From: Tabrizicola_A sp044377735
GTDB lineage: Bacteria; Pseudomonadota; Alphaproteobacteria; Rhodobacterales; Rhodobacteraceae
Assembly (NCBI GenBank): GCA_044377735.1
Contig: JBILYK010000036.1
Location: 1-33,675, forward strand
DNA: 33,675 nucleotides
Direction of reading: 5' to 3'
Shown here: positions 16,239 to 23,028 of the stretch, piece after piece
Layout: each line of letters opens with the position of its first letter
How positions within the stretch are numbered: position 1 is the first letter of the stretch
The notes under the pieces: model-generated
The model's input: the letters and a program-made list of their open reading frames with translations, nothing else
Database searches by the model: none
Told to the model about the DNA's origin: nothing
Position numbers and translations under genes: made by a program

Positions 16239-16291
16239 CCCCTCCGCCTGCGGTGGGGGGCCGGCATCCCGGTGGTTCGCACCGGTGGATG
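16239..16291 (+). other. Two adjacent stems in the non-coding region
   Basis: Stem 1 is CCCC-t-CCGC-ct-GCGG-t-GGGG (16239-16258) with one T-T mismatch. Stem 2 is CATCC-CGGTG-gttcg-CACCG-gt-GGATG (16265-16291), ten pairs with a 2-base bulge. Both are much stronger than chance in such a short span. Confidence 0.45.
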
Positions 16292-16486
16292 TCAGCGCGG
16301 TAAAGGGTTCTGCACGCGGCACTGCTCGACGCGGGCTTAGACCAGACCGGAACACGAACGGCATTGAATGAGGCAGGTCGCGGTGGGGATTGCGTCCGGC
16401 CTTCGGTCCCTAAGAAGCTTTGGTGTCATTTTGCACCGGACTTTCGGGGTGTGGCGACGGAACGGGCCTTGCCCGGATCAGACCAG

Positions 16487-16522
16487 CCCTTGGGGCGGAT
16501 GCGGGGGCATCCAACCCAAGGG
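16487..16522 (+). other. Long hairpin in the non-coding region
   Basis: CCCTTGGG (16487-16494) pairs perfectly with CCCAAGGG (16515-16522). Inside, GGATGC (16497-16502) pairs with GCATCC (16507-16512) around GGGG, giving 14 pairs with a GC/AA internal loop. A further CGGGG-GAAA-CCCCG hairpin with a GNRA tetraloop lies at 16571-16584. Confidence 0.5.
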
Positions 16523-16611
16523 CGCTGAACCGGCAGGGTGCGGGATGGCGCTATGCCTTGCCTTTTCATCCGGGGGAAACCCCGCCTTATTAGTGGTTAA
16601 GCTGCCAAGCC

Positions 16612-17982
16612 ATGCGTCGTATTTCAGCCTTTGCCCTGTGCATGATCACAGCCTGCGCGCCCCTGCCAGGCGCCGAAGTCACCAAGAGTTTCGGCCTTGA
16701 GAGCCGCAACTTGGCCGCCAGCGGGCCCTCAACGCCGTTTAGTGCCGCCTCGCCCATCGGGGCAGAACGATCAAACGCCGAAATGGCACGCGACTTTCTG
16801 GATCTGGCTTTTCGCATGGAAAGCGGTCGCGCCATCGGGGTGATGAGCCGCTTTGCCGGTCCAATCACCGTTGGGGTGCGGGGCGACATGCCAGCCCTTG
16901 CGGGGGCCGAGTTGTCCAATCTCTTGGCTCGTCTGCGCAACGAGGCGGGGCTGGATATCCACACCGTTGGCGCGGGTCAGCCTGCCGCCATCACCATCGA
17001 TTTCGTGCCACGCGCCCAGATGCGCAGGGCGGTTCCGAAGGCGGCTTGTTTCGTGGCGCCGGGTGTCAGTTCGTTTGCAGATTACAAAAGCGCGCGCGGC
17101 ACCGCGCAGGTGGACTGGACGCAGCTCACCAGACGCGAACGGGTGGTGATTGTCATTCCGTCCGACACCAGCACCCAAGAGGTGCGAGACTGTCTGCACG
17201 AAGAACTGGCACAGGCCATTGGACCGTTGAACGACCTCTATCACCTGCCCGATTCTGTCTTTAACGACGACAATTTCCACACCGTCTTGACCGGGTTCGA
17301 CATGCTGATGCTGCGGGCGTTCTATGCGCCCGAACTGCAGTCGGGGATGAACGAGGCCGAAGTGGCGCGGCGACTGCCAGAGGTGCTGGCGCGGCTGAAC
17401 CCCGGCGGCCAAGGGCGCAGCGGCCAGATGAAGACCGTGGCACCGCGCTCATGGGTACAGGCGGTTGAGCAGGCGTTTGGCTCGCGCGGTGGCGGCGCAA
17501 AATCGGCGGCGGAACAGATGGTTTCGATCGCCAACGCCCAAGGCTGGAGCGATGGGCGTATGGCGTTTTCGCATTACGCCTTGGGTCGTGCACAAGTTAC
17601 TTCAAACCCTGAGGCCGCCGTGCGTGCCTTTACCCGCGCGGCGGAGATCTATCGCACCCTGCCCGGTGGCGAGGTACACCGGGCGCATGTGGATATGCAA
17701 CTGGCCGCCGTAGCACTGTCGAACGGCCAGCCTGGCCAAGCGGTGCAATTCGCAGACCGGGCGATTCCCGTGGTCCGGCAGTCGCAAAATGCCGCCGTTC
17801 TGGCGACACTGATGCTTCTGAAGGCCCAAGCGCTTGAGGCGCAAGGCAAGGTGGCCGAAGCCCGCGGCATGCGTCTCGACAGTCTGGGATGGGCGCGCTA
17901 TGGCTTTGGGTCTGAAGCGCAGGTGCGCGCGCGGATGGCCGAGGTTGCGGCCCTTGGCGCGCGCGGTCGGCGCGGGGGCTAA
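16612..17982 (+). CDS. DUF2927-family lipoprotein with helical-repeat C-terminus
   Basis: A 456-residue protein. The N-terminus MRRISAFALCMITAC is a short signal with lipobox ITAC, so C15 is probably lipidated. The middle holds the DUF2927 domain, whose best-kept part is CLHEELAQAIGPLND (about 198-212). The HEELxQ sequence looks like a zinc-protease helix, but no activity is known to me. The C-terminal third (about 300-450) is alanine-rich with TPR-like helices (RAFTRAAEIYRTLP, FADRAIPVVRQSQN). It is followed after 48 bases by a small membrane protein, then the VWA and M48 genes on the same strand, so it probably belongs to that unit. The start has no strong ribosome-binding site. Confidence 0.82.
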   Translation: MRRISAFALCMITACAPLPGAEVTKSFGLESRNLAASGPSTPFSAASPIGAERSNAEMARDFLDLAFRMESGRAIGVMSRFAGPITVGVRGDMPALAGAELSNLLARLRNEAGLDIHTVGAGQPAAITIDFVPRAQMRRAVPKAACFVAPGVSSFADYKSARGTAQVDWTQLTRRERVVIVIPSDTSTQEVRDCLHEELAQAIGPLNDLYHLPDSVFNDDNFHTVLTGFDMLMLRAFYAPELQSGMNEAEVARRLPEVLARLNPGGQGRSGQMKTVAPRSWVQAVEQAFGSRGGGAKSAAEQMVSIANAQGWSDGRMAFSHYALGRAQVTSNPEAAVRAFTRAAEIYRTLPGGEVHRAHVDMQLAAVALSNGQPGQAVQFADRAIPVVRQSQNAAVLATLMLLKAQALEAQGKVAEARGMRLDSLGWARYGFGSEAQVRARMAEVAALGARGRRGG

Positions 17983-18030
17983 GGGGCTGACAACACCCCG
18001 GCGGCCCCGCAAGAAAAAGGGGTTGAAGCG

Positions 18031-18210
18031 GTGTATATTCCTGTCTTTGTGCTGCTGGCGTTGGTTCTGGGCGCGGGTCTTGGGGCCTGGCGCGCCAAAC
18101 GGCGCGGCGGCAAAGGGTTGGACATGGCGCAATATGCCGCCGCCCATGCGATTCCGCTGATGCTTTTGGCGCTCTTCGTCACCATCTACCTCGACCGCGC
18201 CGGGCAGTAG
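18031..18210 (+). CDS. Small membrane protein (59 residues)
   Basis: I do not recognise a named family. A GTG start at 18031 is preceded by AAGGGG (7 bases away), and the stop at 18208-18210 lies 3 bases before the VWA start. The protein has two hydrophobic helices (about 3-19 and 37-53) joined by a basic loop (RAKRRGGKG), so it is probably an inner-membrane hairpin with the loop in the cytoplasm. Its tight spacing to the VWA gene suggests a common transcript and a role linked to that module, perhaps membrane anchoring. It is easily missed because of the GTG start and short length. Confidence 0.7.
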   Translation: MYIPVFVLLALVLGAGLGAWRAKRRGGKGLDMAQYAAAHAIPLMLLALFVTIYLDRAGQ

Positions 18211-18213
18211 GCG

Positions 18214-19395
18214 ATGTTCCTGCCCTTCTTCCTTGCCTTGCGCGATGAAGGGGTGCCGGTGTCGTTGCGCGAATATCTGGCCTTTCTGGAAGGTTTGCAG
18301 GCCGGGCTTGTGACCTATCAGCCTGAGGGGTTCTATTACCTGGGCCGCACCGCCATGGTGAAGGACGAGCGCCATCTAGACCGCTATGACCGCGCCTTTT
18401 CCAAGGCTTTCAAAGGGTTGGAGGCAATCTCAGACGCCGAGGTGCTGGAGGCGATTGACCTGCCCGGCGACTGGCTGGAAAAGCTGGCCGAAAAACACCT
18501 GACAGCCGAGGAAAAGGCGCAGATTGCGGCTTTGGGCGGCTTCGAGGCGCTGATGGAAACGCTGAAACAGCGGCTGGCCGAGCAGCAGGGCCGCCACCAG
18601 GGCGGCAGCAAATGGATCGGCACCGCCGGTACCAGCCCCTTTGGCGCCTATGGCTACAATCCCGAAGGCGTGCGGATCGGCCAAGACCAAAGCCGCCACC
18701 AGCGGGCCGTGAAGGTCTGGGACAAGCGCGAGTTTCGCAATCTCGATGACTCGGTCGAACTTGGCACCCGCAACATCAAGGTGGCCCTGCGTCGGTTGCG
18801 CAAATGGGCGCGCGATGGCGCGGCAGACGAGTTTGATCTGGACGGCACCATCCGCGCCACGGCCGAGCATGGCTGGTTGAATGTGCAAACCCGCCCCGAG
18901 CGGCGCAATGCGGTGAAGGTGCTGTTGTTTCTTGATGTCGGCGGCAGCATGGACCCCTATATCAAGGTGCTGGAGGAACTTTTCAGCGCGGCGCGATCAG
19001 AGTTCAAGCATCTGGTTCCCTTCTATTTCCACAACTGCCTTTATGAAGGGGTCTGGCGCGACAACGCTCGGCGCTGGAACGCCCAGACCCCCACCGCCGA
19101 GGTGCTGCGTACCTATGGGGCTGATTACAAATGTATCTTTGTCGGCGATGCCAGCATGAGCCCTTACGAAATCCTCCACCCCGGTGGTGCCAATGAGCAT
19201 TGGAACCCCGAGGCCGGTCAGGTTTGGCTGAACCGGGCCTGCGCACAATGGCCGAACCATCTTTGGATCAACCCGGTGCCCGAGCAGCACTGGGCCTATA
19301 CCCCGTCGATCCGGCTGATTGGTGAGATCTTTCAAGGCCGTATGGTGCCAATGACGCTGGAGGGCATTGCCCGCGGCATCAAAGAGTTGCGATAG
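18214..19395 (+). CDS. CoxE-like VWA-domain protein (MoxR partner)
   Basis: A 393-residue protein of the VWA-containing CoxE-like family. The C-terminal half is the von Willebrand A fold with MIDAS-like DVGGSM (241-246), where the usual DxSxS is DxGxS. A GDAS element follows (GDASMSPYE, near 310), then NHLWINPVPEQHW. The N-terminal half is helical, including acidic and glutamine-rich segments (about 90-130). Such proteins act with MoxR ATPases to mature metal enzymes or remodel complexes; the MoxR here is 14982-15824. The ATG follows the small membrane gene by 3 bases. What the pair works on is unknown. Confidence 0.88.
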   Translation: MFLPFFLALRDEGVPVSLREYLAFLEGLQAGLVTYQPEGFYYLGRTAMVKDERHLDRYDRAFSKAFKGLEAISDAEVLEAIDLPGDWLEKLAEKHLTAEEKAQIAALGGFEALMETLKQRLAEQQGRHQGGSKWIGTAGTSPFGAYGYNPEGVRIGQDQSRHQRAVKVWDKREFRNLDDSVELGTRNIKVALRRLRKWARDGAADEFDLDGTIRATAEHGWLNVQTRPERRNAVKVLLFLDVGGSMDPYIKVLEELFSAARSEFKHLVPFYFHNCLYEGVWRDNARRWNAQTPTAEVLRTYGADYKCIFVGDASMSPYEILHPGGANEHWNPEAGQVWLNRACAQWPNHLWINPVPEQHWAYTPSIRLIGEIFQGRMVPMTLEGIARGIKELR

Positions 19396-19435
19396 GCGCT
19401 GGAATTGGCGCATCAAGCGCCCCATATTCCCCGTC

Positions 19436-20119
19436 ATGTTGTTGAAACTCGCCCCTTTCCTTTTGGCCATCGGCTATGCCTTGCTTATGCTGCGCTTTTC
19501 GGTCTGGCAGACCAAGCGCATGCTGGATGCCCAATCCAAACCCTTGGTGGACGCCGAGATCACTGCGCTAGCGGGGCGGCTGGCGCGGGCTTTGGATCTT
19601 GAGGCGATCAAGGTCTATGTCTTCGAGATGGACGCCGTAAACGGGCTGGCCGCACCCGATGGGCGCATTTTCCTGACGCGGGGGTTTCTGGCCGCGCGGT
19701 CGCGGGGGGAAGTGACCGGCGAAGAGTTGGCCTCGGTGATCGCCCATGAAATGGGCCATGTGGCCCTGGGCCATATCCGACGGCGGATGATTGATTTCAC
19801 CGGGCAGAATGCGGTCTTCGTGATCCTGTCGGCGTTTTTGAACCGGTTCTTGCCGTTTGTCGGCATTTGGCTGGCCAATCTGATCTCCACCGCCCTGATG
19901 GCCCGGCTGTCACGGCGCGACGAGTTTGAGGCCGATGCCTATGCCAGCGCACTTTTGGTCAAGGCCGGGATCGGAACGGCGCCGCAAAAGTCGCTCTTCG
20001 TGAAGCTTGAAGCGCTGACCGGGGGGCGGGGGGCGGGGATTCCAGTTTGGTTGCGCAGCCACCCCCATGCGCCCGAACGGATCGCCGCGATTGAAGCGAA
20101 CGAGGCGCGCTGGGGGTAG
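19436..20119 (+). CDS. M48-family membrane metalloprotease (HtpX-like)
   Basis: A 227-residue protein with an N-terminal membrane anchor (about 3-20), the zinc site H104-E-M-G-H108 and the third ligand E163 in the EFEAD motif (163-167). A second hydrophobic segment (about 126-155) lies between them, as in HtpX/Oma1-like enzymes. The tail has the SHPHAPERI motif of the family. M48 proteases degrade damaged membrane or periplasmic proteins. I chose ATG 19436 (MLLKLAPFLL), which begins just before the membrane anchor; an earlier ATG in frame lies inside the VWA gene. It is 40 bases after the VWA stop, so it could be co-transcribed and act as quality control for that module. Confidence 0.9.
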   Translation: MLLKLAPFLLAIGYALLMLRFSVWQTKRMLDAQSKPLVDAEITALAGRLARALDLEAIKVYVFEMDAVNGLAAPDGRIFLTRGFLAARSRGEVTGEELASVIAHEMGHVALGHIRRRMIDFTGQNAVFVILSAFLNRFLPFVGIWLANLISTALMARLSRRDEFEADAYASALLVKAGIGTAPQKSLFVKLEALTGGRGAGIPVWLRSHPHAPERIAAIEANEARWG

Positions 20120-20140
20120 GTTTCGGGGTAAAGCAAGCGC

Positions 20141-20695
20141 CTAGGCGCCCTGTGCGAGATCCAAAGCCTTGCCCAACCGGCGCAACTGGGCGCGTTTCAT
20201 CAAGGATTTCAGGGGGATCACATCGCCCAACATCCGCTCGGCCGTGGCGTGGACGGTTGCGACCACGTGGGCCACCTCGCCGGGATGGTGAGCGTGAATC
20301 TGGCACAACAGCTGGTCAGGATCGAGCCGAACCAACCCTTCGTCAGCCAGAACCGGCCTTGGAAAATCGGCCGCATTGAAGGTGATGATGGCATCGGCAT
20401 GGGCTGAAATTGCCACGGCCAGCACATGCACATCATTGGGGTCGGGCAGGTAAAGCCGGGCCTCGATATTGGGCTGTTCGCGCTGCATCGCGGCAGGAAA
20501 GGCAAGACGGGCCAGCGTGGCCTGCGCCTCGGCCGCTATCGCGGCCTCGGGGCCCAGCGTGGCGGTGGCGCGGGTCCATTCTTGCAAGATGCGGTCTGAC
20601 CAGATGGGCTGGTACAGACCGCGCGCCGCGACGCCAAGCAGGATTTCCCGCAAGACCGTGGGAAACAGCACACAGGCATCGAGAACGGCCTTCAC
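20141..20695 (-). CDS. PIN-domain protein (probable RNase)
   Basis: A 184-residue protein with the PIN acidic residues: D6 (LDACV), E39 (QEWTR), D88 (DPNDVHVLAVA, with a second acidic nearby), and a late aspartate (ITFNAADFP). PIN proteins are Mg2+-dependent ribonucleases, often toxins. The start is GTG 20695, preceded by GGAGGG and overlapping the stop of a 28-codon frame. No normal antitoxin gene is next to it; its partner on the strand is an RNA methyltransferase. As I recall, this gene pair is conserved in Rhodobacter (RSP_2647 and RSP_2648-type families). A house-keeping RNA role is therefore as likely as toxin action. Confidence 0.82.
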   Translation of the reverse strand: MKAVLDACVLFPTVLREILLGVAARGLYQPIWSDRILQEWTRATATLGPEAAIAAEAQATLARLAFPAAMQREQPNIEARLYLPDPNDVHVLAVAISAHADAIITFNAADFPRPVLADEGLVRLDPDQLLCQIHAHHPGEVAHVVATVHATAERMLGDVIPLKSLMKRAQLRRLGKALDLAQGA

Positions 20696-20778
20696 ATCTC
20701 CCTCCTCGGGCGCTGACGCGTCTCGTCGGGGCTGCCAAGGAGACGACGCAGGCGGATGAGGCGGCGCGGATCAGCCAT
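20692..20778 (-). CDS. Possible 28-residue coupling peptide between methyltransferase and PIN genes
   Basis: ATG 20778 lies inside the end of the methyltransferase gene, whose stop is the TGA at 20773-20771. The frame ends in a TGA that overlaps the PIN start as GTGA. The product is arginine-rich (MADPRRLIRLRRLLG at the start, RPRREM at the end). It has no recognisable ribosome-binding site or family. Overlap at both ends suggests translational coupling, but chance is possible in this composition. Confidence 0.25.
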   Translation of the reverse strand: MADPRRLIRLRRLLGSPDETRQRPRREM

Positions 20779-22000
20779 CCAGATGGAAGACCAGCGATTT
20801 TAGATAGCCGCTTTCGGCCAGTTGCGGCAAGATCGGGTGATCAGGACCAGCAAAGCCGGTGTGGATAATCTGCCCCCGCCGCCCACCACGGCCAACGCCA
20901 CGGGCAGAGGCGTTGCGGAACGCGGCCAGATCAGCCGCATGGCTGCACGAGCACAAGACCAGATAGCCGCCCGGCGCCACCAGCGGCGCTGCAAGCCGCG
21001 CAAGGCGTTCATAGGCACGCAGACCCGCCTCCAGCGCGGGTTTTGCGGGCGCAAAGGCGGGCGGGTCGCAGATCACCAGATCAAAGCGCGCACTCTCGGC
21101 ACCCAAAGCTTCGAGCACCTCAAAGGCATCGCCCTGGCGGGTGGCAAAGCGATCATCAAAGCCCGAGGCTTTCGCCCCCTGCCCCGCCAGCGCCAAGGCG
21201 GCGGCCGAGGCATCGACGGCCAGCGCACTGGCCGCACCGCCAGCAAGGGCAGCCAAAGCAAAGCCACCGACATGGGAAAACACATCCAGAACCGCCGCGT
21301 CACGAGCAAGGCGCGCGGCAAAGGCATGGTTGGGGCGCTGGTCGTAAAAGAGACCAGTTTTCTGTCCACCCATAACATCGGCCATATAGGTGGCCCCGTT
21401 CATTGGCACCGGGATGGGCGCATCGATCTGGCCCACAAGAAGCGCCGTCTCCTCCGCCAAACCTTCCAAGCCGCGCGACCGGCCTGTGCCGTTCTTGACC
21501 ACGCGGGTGACACCCGTCACCGTTTGCAGCGCGGCCACAAGCGCCGAAAGATGCGCCTCGGCCCAAGCCGCATTGGGCTGGATCACCGCGGTGTCGCCAA
21601 AGCGGTCGATCACCACGCCGGGCAGCCCATCAGCCTCGGCATGGATCAGCCGGTAGAAGGGCGCATCGAACAGCCGCGCGCGCAGCGACAACGCGCGCAC
21701 AAGACGGGTTTCAAACCAAGGCTGGTCAATCTCGGCCTCGGGATCGCGGTCAAGCATGCGGGCGATGATCTTGGACTTGGTGTTGACAGTGACAAGGCCC
21801 AGGGGCCGCCGCTCGCCATCTTCCAGCACCGCCAGCGCGCCGGGGGCAAGGCTTTGGGTGCGCCGGTCGGTCACCAGCTCATCCGCATAGATCCAAGGAA
21901 AGCCGTGGCGGATGGCGCGGGCTTCGGCCTTGGGTTTCAGCCGAACCACAGCGCGGCCCTTCGGGGCGGGGTCATCATGGGGAAAAGGAGGGGTCATCAT
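20771..22000 (-). CDS. RlmI-like SAM-dependent RNA methyltransferase (PUA plus Rossmann domain)
   Basis: A 409-residue protein built as an N-terminal PUA-type RNA-binding domain (about 16-90: LKPKAEARAIRHGFPWIYADE), a linker domain, and a C-terminal class I methyltransferase. Key motifs are GLFYDQRPNH (about 225), VLDVFSHVGGFAL (SAM site), DPPAFAP (catalytic loop) and CSCSH. E. coli RlmI methylates C1962 of 23S rRNA; the same or a similar cytosine is the probable target. The gene starts at the first of two ATGs at 22000 with AGGGGG just upstream. It is upstream of and probably co-transcribed with the PIN gene. Confidence 0.88.
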   Translation of the reverse strand: MMTPPFPHDDPAPKGRAVVRLKPKAEARAIRHGFPWIYADELVTDRRTQSLAPGALAVLEDGERRPLGLVTVNTKSKIIARMLDRDPEAEIDQPWFETRLVRALSLRARLFDAPFYRLIHAEADGLPGVVIDRFGDTAVIQPNAAWAEAHLSALVAALQTVTGVTRVVKNGTGRSRGLEGLAEETALLVGQIDAPIPVPMNGATYMADVMGGQKTGLFYDQRPNHAFAARLARDAAVLDVFSHVGGFALAALAGGAASALAVDASAAALALAGQGAKASGFDDRFATRQGDAFEVLEALGAESARFDLVICDPPAFAPAKPALEAGLRAYERLARLAAPLVAPGGYLVLCSCSHAADLAAFRNASARGVGRGGRRGQIIHTGFAGPDHPILPQLAESGYLKSLVFHLDG

Positions 22001-22040
22001 GCCCCCCCCTTAACCTGTTTCCAGCGCTGCGCAAAGCCGC

Positions 22041-22722
22041 TTAGTCGGTCAAGGGGGCCGGGGCGGTTTGCAGGCGCGAGATAATCATCTCATTGCGCTG
22101 CAGGGCCGCAAGTTCTTGGCGGATCACCTGCACCAGCCGTTCAACCGTCGCCACCAAGACCGCCCGCGCCACCCGAAGCCTTGATATCCGCCACGACTTC
22201 GCGAGGGCCATCCAGAACCTGACCGGCGGCGCTGTCGCGCAAGGTCAGGACAAAGCGCATCACGTGCATGCAGGCAAAGCTGTTGCGGGTCCTTTCGGTC
22301 AACACATGAAAGCGGGTTCTCTCGACACCAAGATCAGCCCTGAGGCCGGTTTGCAGTGGCACGGTGCCCAAGGTCATCGCCCTTTGAAAGATCGCTGTCA
22401 CTTGGGCATGCCGGTCGCCCAACACATCCCACGCCAAATGATATCGGCGCGCGGTTTGATGGTGTTGGCGTCAGACCCGCTCAGCCTGCGCGGCACAAGG
22501 ATGCGAATCGCCTCGATGTCATGGGATGCCACCTGCTCACACACAACGAGCGCGGCGATCGCGCTGTCGATCAGGGCTCAATCTGGCCGGCGGATTGCGA
22601 GTTGGCGGCGGCAAGGTCACCACCCCCAGCCATCGCCGCGCGGCTGGCTGGCGCAGTGGTCGGCACACAAGCCGAAAGCGACAGAGGGCACAAAGGACAC
22701 CAAAGAAGCGCAACGCGATCAT
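22041..22722 (-). pseudogene. Frameshifted gene of a small secreted protein (DUF6778-like)
   Basis: No single frame is open, but four segments in changing frames read as one protein. It starts at ATG 22722 after GAGGATAGG with a hydrophobic leader (MIALRFFGVLCAL). From 22574 another frame gives VASHDIEAIRILVPRRLSGS and then ADIIWRG. One lost G near 22428-22430 moves the reading to DVLGDRHAQVTAIF, and on to FVLTLRDSAAG and ADIKASGGA. Another missing base near 22160-22172 leads to LVATVERLVQVIRQELAAL, ending at stop 22041. The order resembles Rhodobacteraceae lipoprotein-like proteins that I recall as DUF6778. Decay is more likely than sequencing error, since at least three breaks are needed. 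Confidence 0.65.
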
Positions 22723-23028
22723 GGACCTATCCTCACAAGATCAACCCCGAAGGGTTATCTTGGTGAATAGCGGATAAAGATGTGCGCTTTGCGCCCGCTG
22801 CCGGTCAAGGTCCAAGAAAGTTGTAGGCCAGGTCGCATCAGTTTAAGACAGGCGGGTCAACCCGCCCCTTGCGGGGCGTGCTGCGCTTTGCCATGCTGCC
22901 CCAAGCCTAAGGTCAGACATGGTTCGACCCATTTGGGCCAATCACTTGTTAGCGCTAACATAGCGTGCTAAGCAACGGCCCAAACCGGCCCGGCACCCGC
23001 GCGGGCCCGCCAAATTCAGCGAGGAGCC
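22723..23028. other. Intergenic region carrying the edd promoter
   Basis: These 306 bases have no gene. The left part is the upstream region of the decayed gene. In the middle are two overlapping stems, GGCGGG-tcaa-CCCGCC (22851-22866) and CGCCCC-ttgc-GGGGCG (22863-22878), which cannot form together. The right part holds the edd promoter and operator, listed separately. Confidence 0.6.
22946..22974 (+). promoter_or_regulatory. edd promoter with LacI/GntR-type operator
   Basis: A -35 TTGTTA (22946-22951) and a -10 TAAGCA (22969-22974) are 17 bases apart. The perfect 14-base palindrome TGTTAGCGCTAACA (22947-22960) covers the -35. Its central CG and form match operators of LacI-family sugar-acid repressors such as E. 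coli GntR/IdnR. A repressor released by gluconate or an Entner-Doudoroff intermediate is expected; its gene is not in the window. Confidence 0.7.

Larger units (their letters stand above)
15825..16611. other. Long non-coding region with strong RNA-like hairpins
   Basis: These 787 bases between moxR and the DUF2927 lipoprotein gene have no convincing gene: the small open frames here have no ribosome-binding site or family features. An AT-rich patch (about 16007-16080) starts with TTGACA at 16007, and a second TTGACA lies at 16145. From about 16200 to 16590 the DNA is GC-rich and can form several good stems, listed separately. It may be an unknown structured RNA or a long 5' leader. I looked for RNase P RNA, tmRNA and SRP RNA signatures and saw none. 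Confidence 0.55.

Noticed and set aside
16200..16590. RNase P RNA, tmRNA or SRP RNA in the structured gap
   Set aside because: The conserved cores (GAGGAAAGTCC for RNase P, a coded tag for tmRNA, the GGAAGG-AGCA loop for SRP RNA) were not found.
16189..16700. Two small plus-strand frames in the gap after moxR
   Set aside because: No ribosome-binding site and no protein-like composition. They cover the hairpin-rich DNA, and one runs into the lipoprotein gene.
20144..20155. Palindrome GCGCCTAGGCGC between the M48 and PIN genes as a terminator
   Set aside because: It has no loop and no T-run, and part of it is the PIN stop region.
20692..20778. Classical antitoxin for the PIN protein
   Set aside because: The 28-codon frame is too short and lacks a DNA-binding motif. 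No other small gene is adjacent.
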